Of a stretch of 64,000 nt of DNA, positions 7,701 through 17,467 are shown piece after piece. A program made the translations under genes and the position numbers. A model generated the notes under the pieces. That model was not told the origin of the DNA. It did not search any database and worked only from the letters and a program-made list of their open reading frames with translations. Source of the DNA: Oscillospiraceae bacterium (GTDB lineage Bacteria; Bacillota; Clostridia; Oscillospirales; Ruminococcaceae). Position 1 is the first letter of the stretch. The number at the start of each line of letters is the position of its first letter. The stretch spans positions 25,136-89,135 of the forward strand of contig WRKM01000012.1 of NCBI GenBank assembly GCA_009778065.1. The letters run 5' to 3'.

Positions 7701-10700
7701 ATGACAATTCATAAACCAAAACTGAAATTTACAGCACTTGTCCTCGCTCTTTCTATACTTTTCTGCGCTACGCTCGGGTATGGGGCGTGGTTTAGTACTT
7801 ATGCGAATGATTATGACGACCCTAATGCGGTCGAGGTTACGTCGGACGCCGCGTTACGTACCGAACTGACCGACCAACTTAAGTACTGGAGAAAAACAAC
7901 AGTAATACCTTCCGGTGCAGATGTATGGATTTCAGGCACATCGATTGCGTTTCAAAACGCACACGCTACTTCCGGGGCGGAAGTGCTGCGCGTATACGGC
8001 AAGCTTAACCTTGAGCAAAGTTTAATCCTTTATCCGTCCGTAAAACTTGTAGTTGAAGACGGCGGGGAAGTGATTGTTTTTAATGATAGTGAAATTCGGG
8101 TTCTACCGCGAGCATCCGCGACTGTTGACCATAATATTATTATTAAAAGCGGCGGGACTTTAACCCTCGGCGGAAGCGTAGGCACCGCACGAAACGGAAA
8201 CCTTACCAACGGCTCTATAGGCATTACCGGGGCTAATTCACCCTCATCTATTTTGATTGAAGCAGGCGGTACGCTAAACATAGGCAGAACAGACTTCGAT
8301 GCGACCGGAACTTTGAATAACGGCGGCGGCGACGGTCAAAACAGATATGGCGGCGTTATTCATAACTACGGTACAATCAATGTAGAACGAGGTGGAATTA
8401 ATAACGATAACTCAGAAGACACTTCTAAACCGGCTGAAATAACAAACTACGCAACGGGCAAAATAAACGTATCAGCCGGTACCTCAATAAGCGGAAACCC
8501 GATTGCCGGAGATTTTAAACCGCCGACAATCAGCCTATCTGTGCCGGGTATAGTTGCGAACACAGCCTATTCCCACCAATTAGAAACCGCCGCGACAGGG
8601 AGCGTTACGTGGAGCGGGTTTGAGCGTTATTATAACAGCCAAACGCTTAACTTTTCCCCAAGCGACGGAGTATTATCGGGAATCGGAAGTTCAACTACGG
8701 GGTCATCGACTTTTGCTGTAACGGCGACAGGCGACTACGGTTCTCACACGCAGTTTTTTGCTATCCCTGTTGCTTCTATAGAGTTTCATGAGCAGGAGGG
8801 ATATTTGTACGAAGGTACGGCGGGGACTGTGAATGTTCCTGTTACACATAGTTTTACCTCTACTGCTGTTGAATTAAAAGGCTTTGATACAACCACGCAA
8901 AAGGAAATCGACCCGCCCGCGGGAATATCGCTGTCCGGGGGATTACCCGCATCGGGCGGTCAAACGGTAAATATGCCAATTGCGGCTTCAACAGCGGCAA
9001 AACAAGGGACATATCCGTTACGTTTAAAAATTACGCAAACACAGGGAGGTATACCTTATATTTATTACGCGCCGCTTGAAGTCACCGTAGGTAAACCGCG
9101 ATATATTACAGTGAGTAGGGTAGGCAACGATTACTCCACGCAAGCCGGCACAGCTAAAAATTTTGTTTATAGCGTAGATATGCTCGGGATTCCGGGAAAG
9201 ACTTATACCGCCGCTGATTTGAATTTAAGCTTTACTCCCGCCTTACCGGCGGACGTTACGGCGAGTTTAGCAGTACCCGCCGATGACGGCTCTTCCAAAA
9301 CTTCTACGCTTACATTAAACATCACAAGCGCGATAACGACAGGCGATTATCACGGAACGATTACAATAGATGGCGTAAAATCAAACAGCTTCGGCTTTAC
9401 CGTGGGTAAAGCTTCTACCACGAATACAGGCGGCAAGAACTTTACAGTGACTTACGGCACTGGCGGCGTAAATTCTATGGATATTAATCTTGCTGAACAG
9501 ATTATTAGTGGCGGTCTTTCTCAATATCTTTTTGAATTTGACTCCGGTGCGGGTGCGCGGTCTTATACCATAGAAGATAACAGTACGGGAGCGGGTACGA
9601 TTAATAATGCTACCAATATTCTCACCGTAACTAAGTGCGGGACTTTTGTAATCAGTGTCGAAACGGCGGCAACCGCCTCTAACGGCGCGGCAGATAAGGT
9701 TACATCAACACTTACGGTAAATCCTAAGAGAATAACAAACGTGCCGGGCATTTCGGAAGAGTCGACCAGAGTATATGACGGCGAAACAAAAGTAACCTTG
9801 ACAATTAATAGTGCTATAGTTGGTTGGTCTGACAAGGTGAACACCGCTGATGATGTTGCGTATCATATCGGTACGCTTGCAGGGGAAATGCAAACCCCAA
9901 ACGTAGGACTTAACCCGATTACAATTACCGGAGCATTGGGATTAGTGGGCGATGATGCGTGGCGTTATGTTTTAACACCGTCGGCAGGTTTCCCTCCCCT
10001 CTCCCTTAATATCACCCGTAAACCTATAACTTTTAACGGAACGGTTACGGTTGAAAAGGAATATGACGGGACTAACGCATTTACTAACGATAAAATTACA
10101 ATAAACCAACCGCGTAATTTTACGGGCGTTATTGCCGGCGATATTGTAGAATTAAGCGCGGCGGGCGTAACATTTACGTCTTCAAGCCTGACCGCGGGAG
10201 GTCCTTATACAACCTCGCGAAGCGGCACTTACTCGCTTACGGGTCCTCAAGCGGGGAATTACTCCATAGATAGTACTACTATCTCTGCTCCGGCTACAAT
10301 ATTCCAGACAGCCGCAAATAATACACCCAAAAGACCAATTGACGGTGTCAATCCCAACCCGTATGAAGTAACTTACGGTTCCGGTGGCGTAGCGTCTATG
10401 GATTTTGACCTTGAAGAATATAAAGAGGAGCTTTTCACTTTTGGAGCCGGTGCGGGTGCGGGTACGCGTACTTATACCATAGAAGGCGGTACGGGCGCGG
10501 GTACAATTTCGGGAAGTACTCTGAAAGTAACCCGAACGGGAACTTTTCATATAGGCGTTGTGACGGCGGCAAGTACTAACCACTGGCCATCGCAAAAGGT
10601 TGTTTCAGAATTTAAAGTAAACCCTAAGTTGGTCACAGACTTGCCGACTATATCGGCAGAATCTAAGCCCTATGACGGAAATACGAATATAGAATTAACA

Positions 10701-13700
10701 CTATCAAAAGACATAGACAAGGTAAATAGCGCGGATGATATTCAGTTCGTAAACAACTTTACAGGAACGGCAGATAGTAAAGATGTGGGAAATGATATAG
10801 ACGTTGATGTAACAGGAAACTTGTTGATATTTGGGGCTGATACATGGAAGTATACACTATCGACTCAACCAACAACCACAGTTTTAAAAGCTGATATAAC
10901 CCCAAAAGAAATAACTTTTGTCGGAACGATTACGGCTGAAAAGGTGTTTAATAATACAGTTGCGTTTACAAACGTACAAATAGAAATCGAAGACCCCGGT
11001 GACTTTGCTGTAGGCGAGGTTATCAGCGGCGATGATGTGGTTTTAAGCAAAACGGGCGTGACGTTAACCGCTACGGGTTCAGCAGTGGGAACGTATTCCA
11101 ATATTGCTACTCCACCTACTCTCACGGTAAACGGTAGTTTCTCGCTTACAGGCACTCATGCAGGGAATTACAGCTTATTAAATGCGAGCAGTATTGCCGT
11201 TTCGGCTGAAATAATTCGCGATTCTGCCGTAAATACGGGTGATAAAGAATATACAGTAACTTACGGTACGGACATAAGTTCTATGACGATTAATCTTGAA
11301 GATATAAGAAATGAACTTTTCGTCTTCGGCGAGGGTGCAGATGCGGGTGCGAGGAGTTATAGCATAGAAGACGGCGGGACGGGTACGGGTACAATTTCGG
11401 GCAATAATCTCAATGTAACCGCGTGCGGGACTTTTGAAATAGGCGTCATAACGGGACCAACCACGAACTTCGGAACAGCTGATAAGGTTATATCTACTCT
11501 TACGGTAAGCCCTATGATAATCACCGCCGCAGATTTACCCGTATTATCAGCAACCAACAAAACTTATGACGGTAATGGTGCTATAACCATAACAATATCA
11601 CCGACAACCGTACCTAATAGCGCAAAGGCAAAAGCCGCAGACACTGTTTCTTTCGTCCACGATTATGAGGGGACAGCAGATAGAAATGCGGGAGATGATA
11701 AAGCTGTCGCCATAACAGGAAGTTTATCATTAGGTGGTACTGATGCGTGGATGTATGAGTTAGATGAGCAACCTGACACTTCAGATGTAACTGTGAACAT
11801 AGAACCCAAAGAGATAAGCTTTGCCGGGTTAGTTACAGCCGAAAAGGAATATGACGGAACTGACACGTTTACCTCCGCGCAGATTACGGTTGTTACTAAT
11901 TCGTTCGGCTTGGGCGATATTATAGGAAGCGATGTTGTAAGGTTAAGCGCGGCGAACGTGACATTAATCTCTACAGGTACAGATGTGGGAAGTTATTCAA
12001 CCTCGCAAAGCGGAGATTACACCCTTTCGGGAACTCACGCACTCAATTACAGCTTGCTGTATGCAGACAACATTTCCGCTTCGGCTGAAATAACAAAAAG
12101 AGGTATCGGCGGCACGGTGGGCATTTCAGTTACCCACGCGGTTCCGGGTTCCGGTATAATAATCGCAGACGACACTTTGAAAGTAGATACTACAGCACTA
12201 ACCCCCGCAAATCTTGTCCCGACACTTGACTATCAATGGTTCAGGAACGGCGTAGAGATTCCGGGAGAGACAACTGACAGTTATATCGTTGATGCAACGG
12301 ATGACCCGAAGGGTACAAAGATTCACGTAGAAGTTACAGCCACGGGGAACTTCAAAGGCGAGCTTACAAGCGGAGATGTTGAAATAGGAAAAATACCCCT
12401 TGTAAACGATATTTCAATAACTTTTCCCGATAATGAAGACCTCGGAGTAGGTACAGAGCTTACAGTGGGCGGTGATGTGATTAACGGTCTGACCGATGGC
12501 AACCACTACGAGATTAAATGGTATCGTGACGATGTAGAACTAAGCGGTGAAACGGGTACAACGTATATTATTACCGAAGATGACCTCGGAACAACCATTT
12601 CGGTAGAAGTCACAGGCATAGGAGACTATTCAGGTACAGTCGGGGAAAATATAGATATAATTGTACCCTTTGAAATTCATTATCACAACAATTTCGGCGA
12701 TAATGAAACTCACACAGACGATGTTTTAGGCGGAGATGAGTATTACATAATGGACAGGGGCGAGTCGTTTTCCACTCGAAACGGATATAGACTTACCCGC
12801 TGGACAACCGAAAAAGACGGCACGGGAACATCCTATGCCCCCGACGAAAATATTAGCCGAATAATAGAAAATATAACGCTGTACGCACAGTGGGCGCAGG
12901 TTATATCGGAGGATACTAAAAATAAAATTATTATTGGTGACGGTCTGACGGATGCGGTTCATGTATTTGAAAATAAATACATTCTCGACTTAGAGCAAGT
13001 CCTGATTGACGGTCATGAGTTAGACTTAATGCCGGCAGTGGATGCAATGCTTCTCAGTGGTTATCCGGGATATGGCAATGATGTCGGTGATGCTGTAGAG
13101 GGTAGCGTAATTATTACGCTTTATAAAGAGTTTCTCACTTTCCTGCCGAACGGCTCCTACACACTTTCGGTTAAATTCTTATACGAAGAGCCGATTGACA
13201 TTGAATTTTTGATTGAACATTATGGCTCTGTACCCGATAATAACGAGCCGGACAACGGCGGCGGTGGCGGCGGTAGCGGCAGCGGTGGCGGCGGCAGTGG
13301 CAGTGGCGGCGGCGGCAGTGGTGGCGGCGGCGGGAATAGTCCGAGAGTACCCGAAAGAGTCCCCTTAAATAGGAACTCGGACGATAATTCTCCGAACGAT
13401 GATAATAATAATGATACAGACGATGATTCAGATGAAAATGATTTAACAGATGATGATAATGACGAAAATAATGAAAATGAAAACAATCAGTCCGATGACG
13501 ACTCAGATGGCAACAATTCCGGTGCCGATGATAATGACAACAGTGGAAACACTCATTTCGGTGATGATTCCGGCGGTAATTACACTGCATCTGATGACTC
13601 GGATAATAACGCAGTCGCCACAGATTCCGACAGCAAGTCAAATCCGGCGACCGGCGTAAGAGAAGTTGTTTGGTTTACGTCAATAGCCGCGCTGTTTGCT

Positions 13701-13760
13701 GTTTGGAGCAAACCAAAAATAAGAGAGTACATGACAAAAGGCTTGAAACATAAGAGTTAG
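7701..13760 (+). CDS. Giant MBG/YDG-repeat surface protein with NPATG sorting signal
   Basis: This 2019-residue protein is predicted to be exported and wall-anchored. It has a signal peptide (about residues 1-35), a beta-helix-like N-terminal region to about 270, Ig-like putative-binding modules, three long repeats of MBG/YDG type (about residues 575-870, 875-1172 and 1176-1470), each with V-T-Y-G and K-x-YDG motifs, then two Ig-like modules with a YQWFRNG signature, an InlB B-repeat/Flg_new module (about 1656-1733, ending LYAQW), a Gly/Ser linker near 1853-1878 and an Asp/Asn-rich segment to about 1980. The end is NPATG (1981-1985), a hydrophobic stretch and a basic tail, as in sortase substrates. 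Likely an adhesin; no sortase gene is in the window. Confidence 0.85.
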   Translation: MTIHKPKLKFTALVLALSILFCATLGYGAWFSTYANDYDDPNAVEVTSDAALRTELTDQLKYWRKTTVIPSGADVWISGTSIAFQNAHATSGAEVLRVYGKLNLEQSLILYPSVKLVVEDGGEVIVFNDSEIRVLPRASATVDHNIIIKSGGTLTLGGSVGTARNGNLTNGSIGITGANSPSSILIEAGGTLNIGRTDFDATGTLNNGGGDGQNRYGGVIHNYGTINVERGGINNDNSEDTSKPAEITNYATGKINVSAGTSISGNPIAGDFKPPTISLSVPGIVANTAYSHQLETAATGSVTWSGFERYYNSQTLNFSPSDGVLSGIGSSTTGSSTFAVTATGDYGSHTQFFAIPVASIEFHEQEGYLYEGTAGTVNVPVTHSFTSTAVELKGFDTTTQKEIDPPAGISLSGGLPASGGQTVNMPIAASTAAKQGTYPLRLKITQTQGGIPYIYYAPLEVTVGKPRYITVSRVGNDYSTQAGTAKNFVYSVDMLGIPGKTYTAADLNLSFTPALPADVTASLAVPADDGSSKTSTLTLNITSAITTGDYHGTITIDGVKSNSFGFTVGKASTTNTGGKNFTVTYGTGGVNSMDINLAEQIISGGLSQYLFEFDSGAGARSYTIEDNSTGAGTINNATNILTVTKCGTFVISVETAATASNGAADKVTSTLTVNPKRITNVPGISEESTRVYDGETKVTLTINSAIVGWSDKVNTADDVAYHIGTLAGEMQTPNVGLNPITITGALGLVGDDAWRYVLTPSAGFPPLSLNITRKPITFNGTVTVEKEYDGTNAFTNDKITINQPRNFTGVIAGDIVELSAAGVTFTSSSLTAGGPYTTSRSGTYSLTGPQAGNYSIDSTTISAPATIFQTAANNTPKRPIDGVNPNPYEVTYGSGGVASMDFDLEEYKEELFTFGAGAGAGTRTYTIEGGTGAGTISGSTLKVTRTGTFHIGVVTAASTNHWPSQKVVSEFKVNPKLVTDLPTISAESKPYDGNTNIELTLSKDIDKVNSADDIQFVNNFTGTADSKDVGNDIDVDVTGNLLIFGADTWKYTLSTQPTTTVLKADITPKEITFVGTITAEKVFNNTVAFTNVQIEIEDPGDFAVGEVISGDDVVLSKTGVTLTATGSAVGTYSNIATPPTLTVNGSFSLTGTHAGNYSLLNASSIAVSAEIIRDSAVNTGDKEYTVTYGTDISSMTINLEDIRNELFVFGEGADAGARSYSIEDGGTGTGTISGNNLNVTACGTFEIGVITGPTTNFGTADKVISTLTVSPMIITAADLPVLSATNKTYDGNGAITITISPTTVPNSAKAKAADTVSFVHDYEGTADRNAGDDKAVAITGSLSLGGTDAWMYELDEQPDTSDVTVNIEPKEISFAGLVTAEKEYDGTDTFTSAQITVVTNSFGLGDIIGSDVVRLSAANVTLISTGTDVGSYSTSQSGDYTLSGTHALNYSLLYADNISASAEITKRGIGGTVGISVTHAVPGSGIIIADDTLKVDTTALTPANLVPTLDYQWFRNGVEIPGETTDSYIVDATDDPKGTKIHVEVTATGNFKGELTSGDVEIGKIPLVNDISITFPDNEDLGVGTELTVGGDVINGLTDGNHYEIKWYRDDVELSGETGTTYIITEDDLGTTISVEVTGIGDYSGTVGENIDIIVPFEIHYHNNFGDNETHTDDVLGGDEYYIMDRGESFSTRNGYRLTRWTTEKDGTGTSYAPDENISRIIENITLYAQWAQVISEDTKNKIIIGDGLTDAVHVFENKYILDLEQVLIDGHELDLMPAVDAMLLSGYPGYGNDVGDAVEGSVIITLYKEFLTFLPNGSYTLSVKFLYEEPIDIEFLIEHYGSVPDNNEPDNGGGGGGSGSGGGGSGSGGGGSGGGGGNSPRVPERVPLNRNSDDNSPNDDNNNDTDDDSDENDLTDDDNDENNENENNQSDDDSDGNNSGADDNDNSGNTHFGDDSGGNYTASDDSDNNAVATDSDSKSNPATGVREVVWFTSIAALFAVWSKPKIREYMTKGLKHKS
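9424..12105 (+). repeat. Three tandem ~890-bp coding repeats (MBG/YDG modules)
   Basis: Three diverged tandem copies begin near 9424, 10340 and 11230, each opening with codons for a V-T-Y-G motif and closing with codons for a G-N/H-x-x-NYS motif. They encode the repeated modules of the surface protein. Identity between copies is clear at the protein level and patchy at the DNA level, indicating an old duplication. Confidence 0.75.
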
Positions 13761-13783
13761 AGTGCTTAGAAAAAAATAAAAAT

Positions 13784-13847
13784 CAAAAAACAGGGTATGA
13801 TTTAATTTCATGCCCTGTTATTATTTTCAGAACTGCTCTTTTTATTC
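13784..13847. repeat. 64-bp terminator repeat, copy 2
   Basis: This is the second copy of the repeat at 7473-7536. Its inverted repeat (13790-13800 and 13808-13818) followed by TTTTTTG on the minus strand forms a convincing intrinsic terminator for birA, whose stop codon lies at the right edge of the repeat. In the plus direction the same hairpin follows the surface-protein gene and may end that transcript too. Confidence 0.85.
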
Positions 13848-14570
13848 CTCCCTCACCAACATAACCTCCCCCGAAGAAAGTGCGTTTATTCTCCCCTCGC
13901 CGTCTTTTACGAGAAGCCTTCCGCTGTCGTCTATGCCCGTCACCGTGCCGAAAAACTTCTCATTATTTTGCATATAAGAAATATTAAGCCCCATAAGGCA
14001 GGACAAAGCCCTGTATTCGTCCATGAAAGAGGGGCTTAAATCGCGGCATAACCCGTAAAACTCATTAATCACCCCTGCCGCGAGTTCTTCCCGCATACAG
14101 GTCGGTTTTTCATTACGCTCAAATACAGCCGCCGCGTTTAAATCGGGAAAATCTGAAAAATCTGTCGTGAAATTTATACCGATTCCGACGATTACATAGT
14201 CTTGTGCGGATTCGGCTAAAATTCCGCAGATTTTTCTCCCGCCGAGAAGTATGTCGTTTACCCACTTTATTTGCGCTTTTTTTCCTGTAAGCCTCTCTAC
14301 GGCTCGGCAGACAGCAACGGCGGCAGCGGGGGTTATCAGTGTTGTGTTTTGAACATCGCGCAGAATAACGCTCATGTATATACCCGTTTCGGGCGGCGAA
14401 TAAAATCTACGCTCAAACCTGCCGCGTCCTGCGGTTTGCTTTTCGGCAAAAAAAATGTCATAAGCGGCGGCGTTTTCTTTCGCCGCGATGTTCGTTGAGC
14501 CTGTTTCGTCAAGAGCTAAAATCCGCAGATTTTCATTTTTTAACAGGGTTTTTATTATTTTTGTGTTCAT
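13842..14570 (-). CDS. birA: Biotin--[acetyl-CoA-carboxylase] ligase, BirA without DNA-binding domain
   Basis: This 242-residue enzyme attaches biotin to the carrier protein of biotin-dependent carboxylases. It shows LDETGSTN (biotin-AMP region), the ligase motif GRGRFERRFYSPPETGIYMSVIL and KWVNDILLGGRKICGIL, followed by the small C-terminal domain. The ATG at 14570 has an AGAGGA site just upstream and gives the family's usual N-terminus; a longer frame to 14702 would overlap the divergent methyltransferase gene. There is no N-terminal helix-turn-helix, so it is a class I (catalytic only) BirA. The gene ends at the terminator repeat. Confidence 0.9.
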   Translation of the reverse strand: MNTKIIKTLLKNENLRILALDETGSTNIAAKENAAAYDIFFAEKQTAGRGRFERRFYSPPETGIYMSVILRDVQNTTLITPAAAVAVCRAVERLTGKKAQIKWVNDILLGGRKICGILAESAQDYVIVGIGINFTTDFSDFPDLNAAAVFERNEKPTCMREELAAGVINEFYGLCRDLSPSFMDEYRALSCLMGLNISYMQNNEKFFGTVTGIDDSGRLLVKDGEGRINALSSGEVMLVREE

Positions 14571-14661
14571 AATTCCTCTTTTTTGAAAATAAGACTTGCC
14601 TTTTAATGTAAATTGTGGTAAAATAATACAAACAAAACTATATATTGAAAGGTTTGTAAAA

Positions 14662-16281
14662 ATGGAGCAATTGACGCTTGCAAAATCAATATACGCAAAC
14701 AAGAAAGAGTTATTTACTATTCCTGAAGCATCTGCTTGGGCAACGGAGTATGTCAGACGTGAAATAACCGTATCAAATATTTCTTATCTTATTCAATATG
14801 GACGGATTCGCAAATTAAATTCTAACAGGGGTGTATGCGTTTCAAGGCTGGATTTAGAGAATTATTATAACTCATATGATACCACCCGCGAATCGACCTA
14901 TAAAACCCAGCTTGGTAACGATATTAACTGGGAACTTTCGTTTTCACGGGTTAAAGAAGCCGAATCTACTAAACATGTTCATCGCTTACACCCATACAAA
15001 GGAAAATTTATCCCGCAATTAGTCGAATACTTTATTGACTCCCATACAGACGATTTCAAGCGAGAAGTCTACTTCAAGCAAGGAGATATTATTCTTGACC
15101 CGTTTTCGGGTAGCGGTACAACAATGGTACAAGCAAACGAGTGCGGAATGGACAGCATCGGAATAGACGTGTCCTCATTTAACGCGCTTATTGCTAATTG
15201 CAAGGTGGCGCGATATGACCTCGCGGACTTACACGCCGAGTCTAACCGTATATCATACGCACTCCGCGAATTTACCGCACGTTCTAATATTGCAGAGTTT
15301 GAAAACACGTTGCTCGCGGAATTAAATAAATTCAATAATGAATTTTTTCCCGTACCGGGGTATAAATACCGCCTAAATCAAGGCGAAGTTAACGAAGATG
15401 TTTATGGCGCAGAAAAAGAGCGGTTGTTTTTTATTACATATAATAAACTCATACAAGAATATGGCATTAGGCTCTATCAGGAAAAAAACTCTAACTTCCT
15501 CGAAAAATGGTTTTTGCAACAGGTTCGCAATGAAATTGAATTTACATTTGAACAAATTGAAAAGGTGCAAAATCAACAAACAAGAAGTATTTTAAATTTA
15601 ATCCTTAGCCGTACAATGAGAAGTTGCCGGGCGACAACGCACTCCGACCTTGCAACGCTTATAGAACCCGTAACAAGTACTTATTATTGCTCTAAACACG
15701 GAAAAATTTGCAAGCCCTTATTTTCAATAGTTAAGTGGTGGGAGAGTTATTGTAAGGACACCATCCGGCGTCTTGGAGCTTTTAATATTTTAAGAACACC
15801 AACAGAACAGTACTGTTTAACAGGCGATAGCCGGAGCATTAATATAATAGAAGAGCTTAAAATGGTTTCTCCTTGGTTTGCAAAAAAAGTTTCCGGTCAG
15901 CGTATTGCGGGTATTTTCTCATCCCCGCCGTATGTGGGTATGATTGACTACCACGAACAACACGCTTATGCCTATGACTTGTTCAGATTCGAGCGTAGAG
16001 ACGACTGTGAAATCGGTCCTTTGTTTAGAGGTAAAGGTAAAGAGGCACGGCAAAGTTATATCGACGGAATATCTTCGGTTTTGAATAATTGTAAGAAATA
16101 TCTTGCCGCTGATTATAATATTTTTCTTGTCGCGAACGATAAGCATAATCTTTATCCGATAATATCCGAAAAAGCCGGAATGTCTATCGTAAATATGTTT
16201 CGTCGTCCTGTACTTAACCGTTCAGAAAAGGACAAAACTGCCTATTCCGAGACTATATTTCATATGCGTGAAAGGAATTAA
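14662..16281 (+). CDS. Type II DNA methyltransferase with SPPY motif and N-terminal HTH-like domain
   Basis: This 539-residue enzyme is the modification part of a restriction-modification pair. It has an SAM-binding motif DPFSGSGTT at residues 146-154 and a catalytic SPPY at about 421-424, an order and spacing seen in amino-methyltransferases; SPPY (rather than DPPY) points to N4-cytosine methylation. The first 75 residues look like a winged helix or helix-turn-helix (FTIPEASAWATEYV...ISYLIQYGRIRKL), which may recognise DNA or regulate the operon. The start at 14662 is preferred over 14596 because the upstream residues are not family-like. The restriction gene follows after 2 bases. Confidence 0.85.
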   Translation: MEQLTLAKSIYANKKELFTIPEASAWATEYVRREITVSNISYLIQYGRIRKLNSNRGVCVSRLDLENYYNSYDTTRESTYKTQLGNDINWELSFSRVKEAESTKHVHRLHPYKGKFIPQLVEYFIDSHTDDFKREVYFKQGDIILDPFSGSGTTMVQANECGMDSIGIDVSSFNALIANCKVARYDLADLHAESNRISYALREFTARSNIAEFENTLLAELNKFNNEFFPVPGYKYRLNQGEVNEDVYGAEKERLFFITYNKLIQEYGIRLYQEKNSNFLEKWFLQQVRNEIEFTFEQIEKVQNQQTRSILNLILSRTMRSCRATTHSDLATLIEPVTSTYYCSKHGKICKPLFSIVKWWESYCKDTIRRLGAFNILRTPTEQYCLTGDSRSINIIEELKMVSPWFAKKVSGQRIAGIFSSPPYVGMIDYHEQHAYAYDLFRFERRDDCEIGPLFRGKGKEARQSYIDGISSVLNNCKKYLAADYNIFLVANDKHNLYPIISEKAGMSIVNMFRRPVLNRSEKDKTAYSETIFHMRERN

Positions 16282-16283
16282 CT

Positions 16284-17051
16284 ATGACCGACGCATTAAA
16301 AAGCCATGTTGAAGACACCATTGCGAAATGTCTGCGCTTTAAATTTCATGACTATACCCCCAAGAACAACTATATGCCCTTCCACGTTCGGTTACTTGGA
16401 CGTGATAGATTAGCATTATATTCATTTATTCACTCCCTAAACACAACATTTGGTTCATCTGTTTTCGAGCCGGTCGCCGTGTCGCTTGCAAAAGAAAAGT
16501 TTACGTTTGCCGACAGCCAACACATTGTTGGTGATGAATTGTTTTCTGATTGCAGCAATGCGATTGACAATATAATGAACGAGCTTGAAATATCTCGCAG
16601 AAGTCCAAACAGGACAGAGGAATTATCATTACTTCGCAACTCATTAACCGGTGAAAAAATCAAGCGTAAGCCCACGCTTGCCGACCTCTTTTTAATTGAC
16701 AAGAACGGCGAACATTGGATATTCGATATGAAATCTCCTAAACCGAATATCGGCGAATTTAAAGGCTTTAAGCGTACTTTATTAACATGGTCAGGTATAG
16801 CAATGACAGAAAACCCAAAAGTTAGCGTACATTCTTTAATCGCCATAACCTATAACCCAAACTACCCCGAGCCGTATAAGAGTTGGCAAATGCGGGGTAT
16901 GCTTGAACAAGACGAAGTTCTTGTGGAAAAGGAGTTTTGGGACTTTCTCGGTGGCGATGGTGCGTATGAGGAATTGCTTGATTGTTTCGAGCGTGTGGGT
17001 GTTTCTATGCGTGGCGAGATTGATGAATACTTTAAGCGATTTAGGGTTTAA
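16284..17051 (+). CDS. TdeIII-like type II restriction endonuclease
   Basis: This 255-residue protein resembles TdeIII-family restriction endonucleases. It has a PD-(D/E)xK-type active site: Asp134 in ADLFLID, then Asp148-Met-Lys150 in IFDMKSPKPN, separated by 13 residues. The N-terminal FHVRLLGRDRLALYSFIHSLNTTFG region is also typical of the family. A GAAAGGA site lies within the end of the methyltransferase gene, 2 bases upstream of which translation stops, so the two are coupled with methyltransferase first. Members of this family whose site I recall cut GGNCC, but the site here is not established. The pair is inserted between birA and rpsT. Confidence 0.75.
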   Translation: MTDALKSHVEDTIAKCLRFKFHDYTPKNNYMPFHVRLLGRDRLALYSFIHSLNTTFGSSVFEPVAVSLAKEKFTFADSQHIVGDELFSDCSNAIDNIMNELEISRRSPNRTEELSLLRNSLTGEKIKRKPTLADLFLIDKNGEHWIFDMKSPKPNIGEFKGFKRTLLTWSGIAMTENPKVSVHSLIAITYNPNYPEPYKSWQMRGMLEQDEVLVEKEFWDFLGGDGAYEELLDCFERVGVSMRGEIDEYFKRFRV

Positions 17052-17094
17052 TATGTGTATTTTTTCTTTTTTTCCTCTTTTTTGAAAAAAACTA

Positions 17095-17123
17095 TTGCAA
17101 AACTAAAAAATATATGTTATAAT
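17095..17123 (+). promoter_or_regulatory. rpsT promoter
   Basis: TTGCAA (17095-17100) and TATAAT (17118-17123) are separated by 17 bases, a near-consensus sigma-A promoter 40 bases upstream of the rpsT start codon. Confidence 0.8.
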
Positions 17124-17163
17124 GTACTTCGTTATTGAAATTTTTGGCAAGGGAGGGTAAAGA

Positions 17164-17403
17164 GTGCCTAATATTAAATCCGCTAAAAAGAGGGTTTTAG
17201 TATCTAAAGCCGCAAATGTGCGTAACAGAGCTAAACGGTCTGAGTTAAAAACGCTCCTCAAAAAAGCGAACGCAGAAACTGCCGATGGCGCAACGATTAT
17301 GAGTGCAATCGAAAAAGTAGACCGCGCAGCAACTAAAGGGCTTATTCATAAGAATAAAGCGGCACGTATTAAAAGCCGTTTAGCAAAAAAAACCACGGCA
17401 TAA
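17164..17403 (+). CDS. rpsT: 30S ribosomal protein S20
   Basis: This 79-residue basic protein is ribosomal protein S20, which binds 16S rRNA early in assembly of the small subunit. It opens with PNIKSAKKR and has the alternating Lys/Arg/Ala helices expected (NRAKRSELKTLLKKA, HKNKAARIKSRLAKK). Translation starts at GTG with a GGGAGGG site 6 bases upstream. Weak start codons are also known for S20 in other bacteria, where S20 limits its own translation; whether this happens here is unknown. It is a single-gene unit with its own promoter and a strong terminator. Confidence 0.97.
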   Translation: MPNIKSAKKRVLVSKAANVRNRAKRSELKTLLKKANAETADGATIMSAIEKVDRAATKGLIHKNKAARIKSRLAKKTTA

Positions 17404-17424
17404 AATGCAGGTAATAATTAAAAT

Positions 17425-17467
17425 AGTGAATGGTGAATAAGTTTGGTTATTCACTATTCACTTTTTA
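17425..17467. terminator. Bidirectional terminator between rpsT and hemW
   Basis: A 16-bp stem (AGTGAATGGTGAATAA with its complement, one G-T wobble, 6-base loop) is followed by TTTTT on the plus strand. It lies between the convergent genes rpsT and hemW and touches the hemW stop codon. Confidence 0.85.

Noticed and set aside
13171..13641. Minus-strand reading frame rich in His, Arg and Tyr
   Set aside because: It is the antisense shadow of the Asp/Asn and Gly/Ser codons of the surface protein, with no ribosome binding site.
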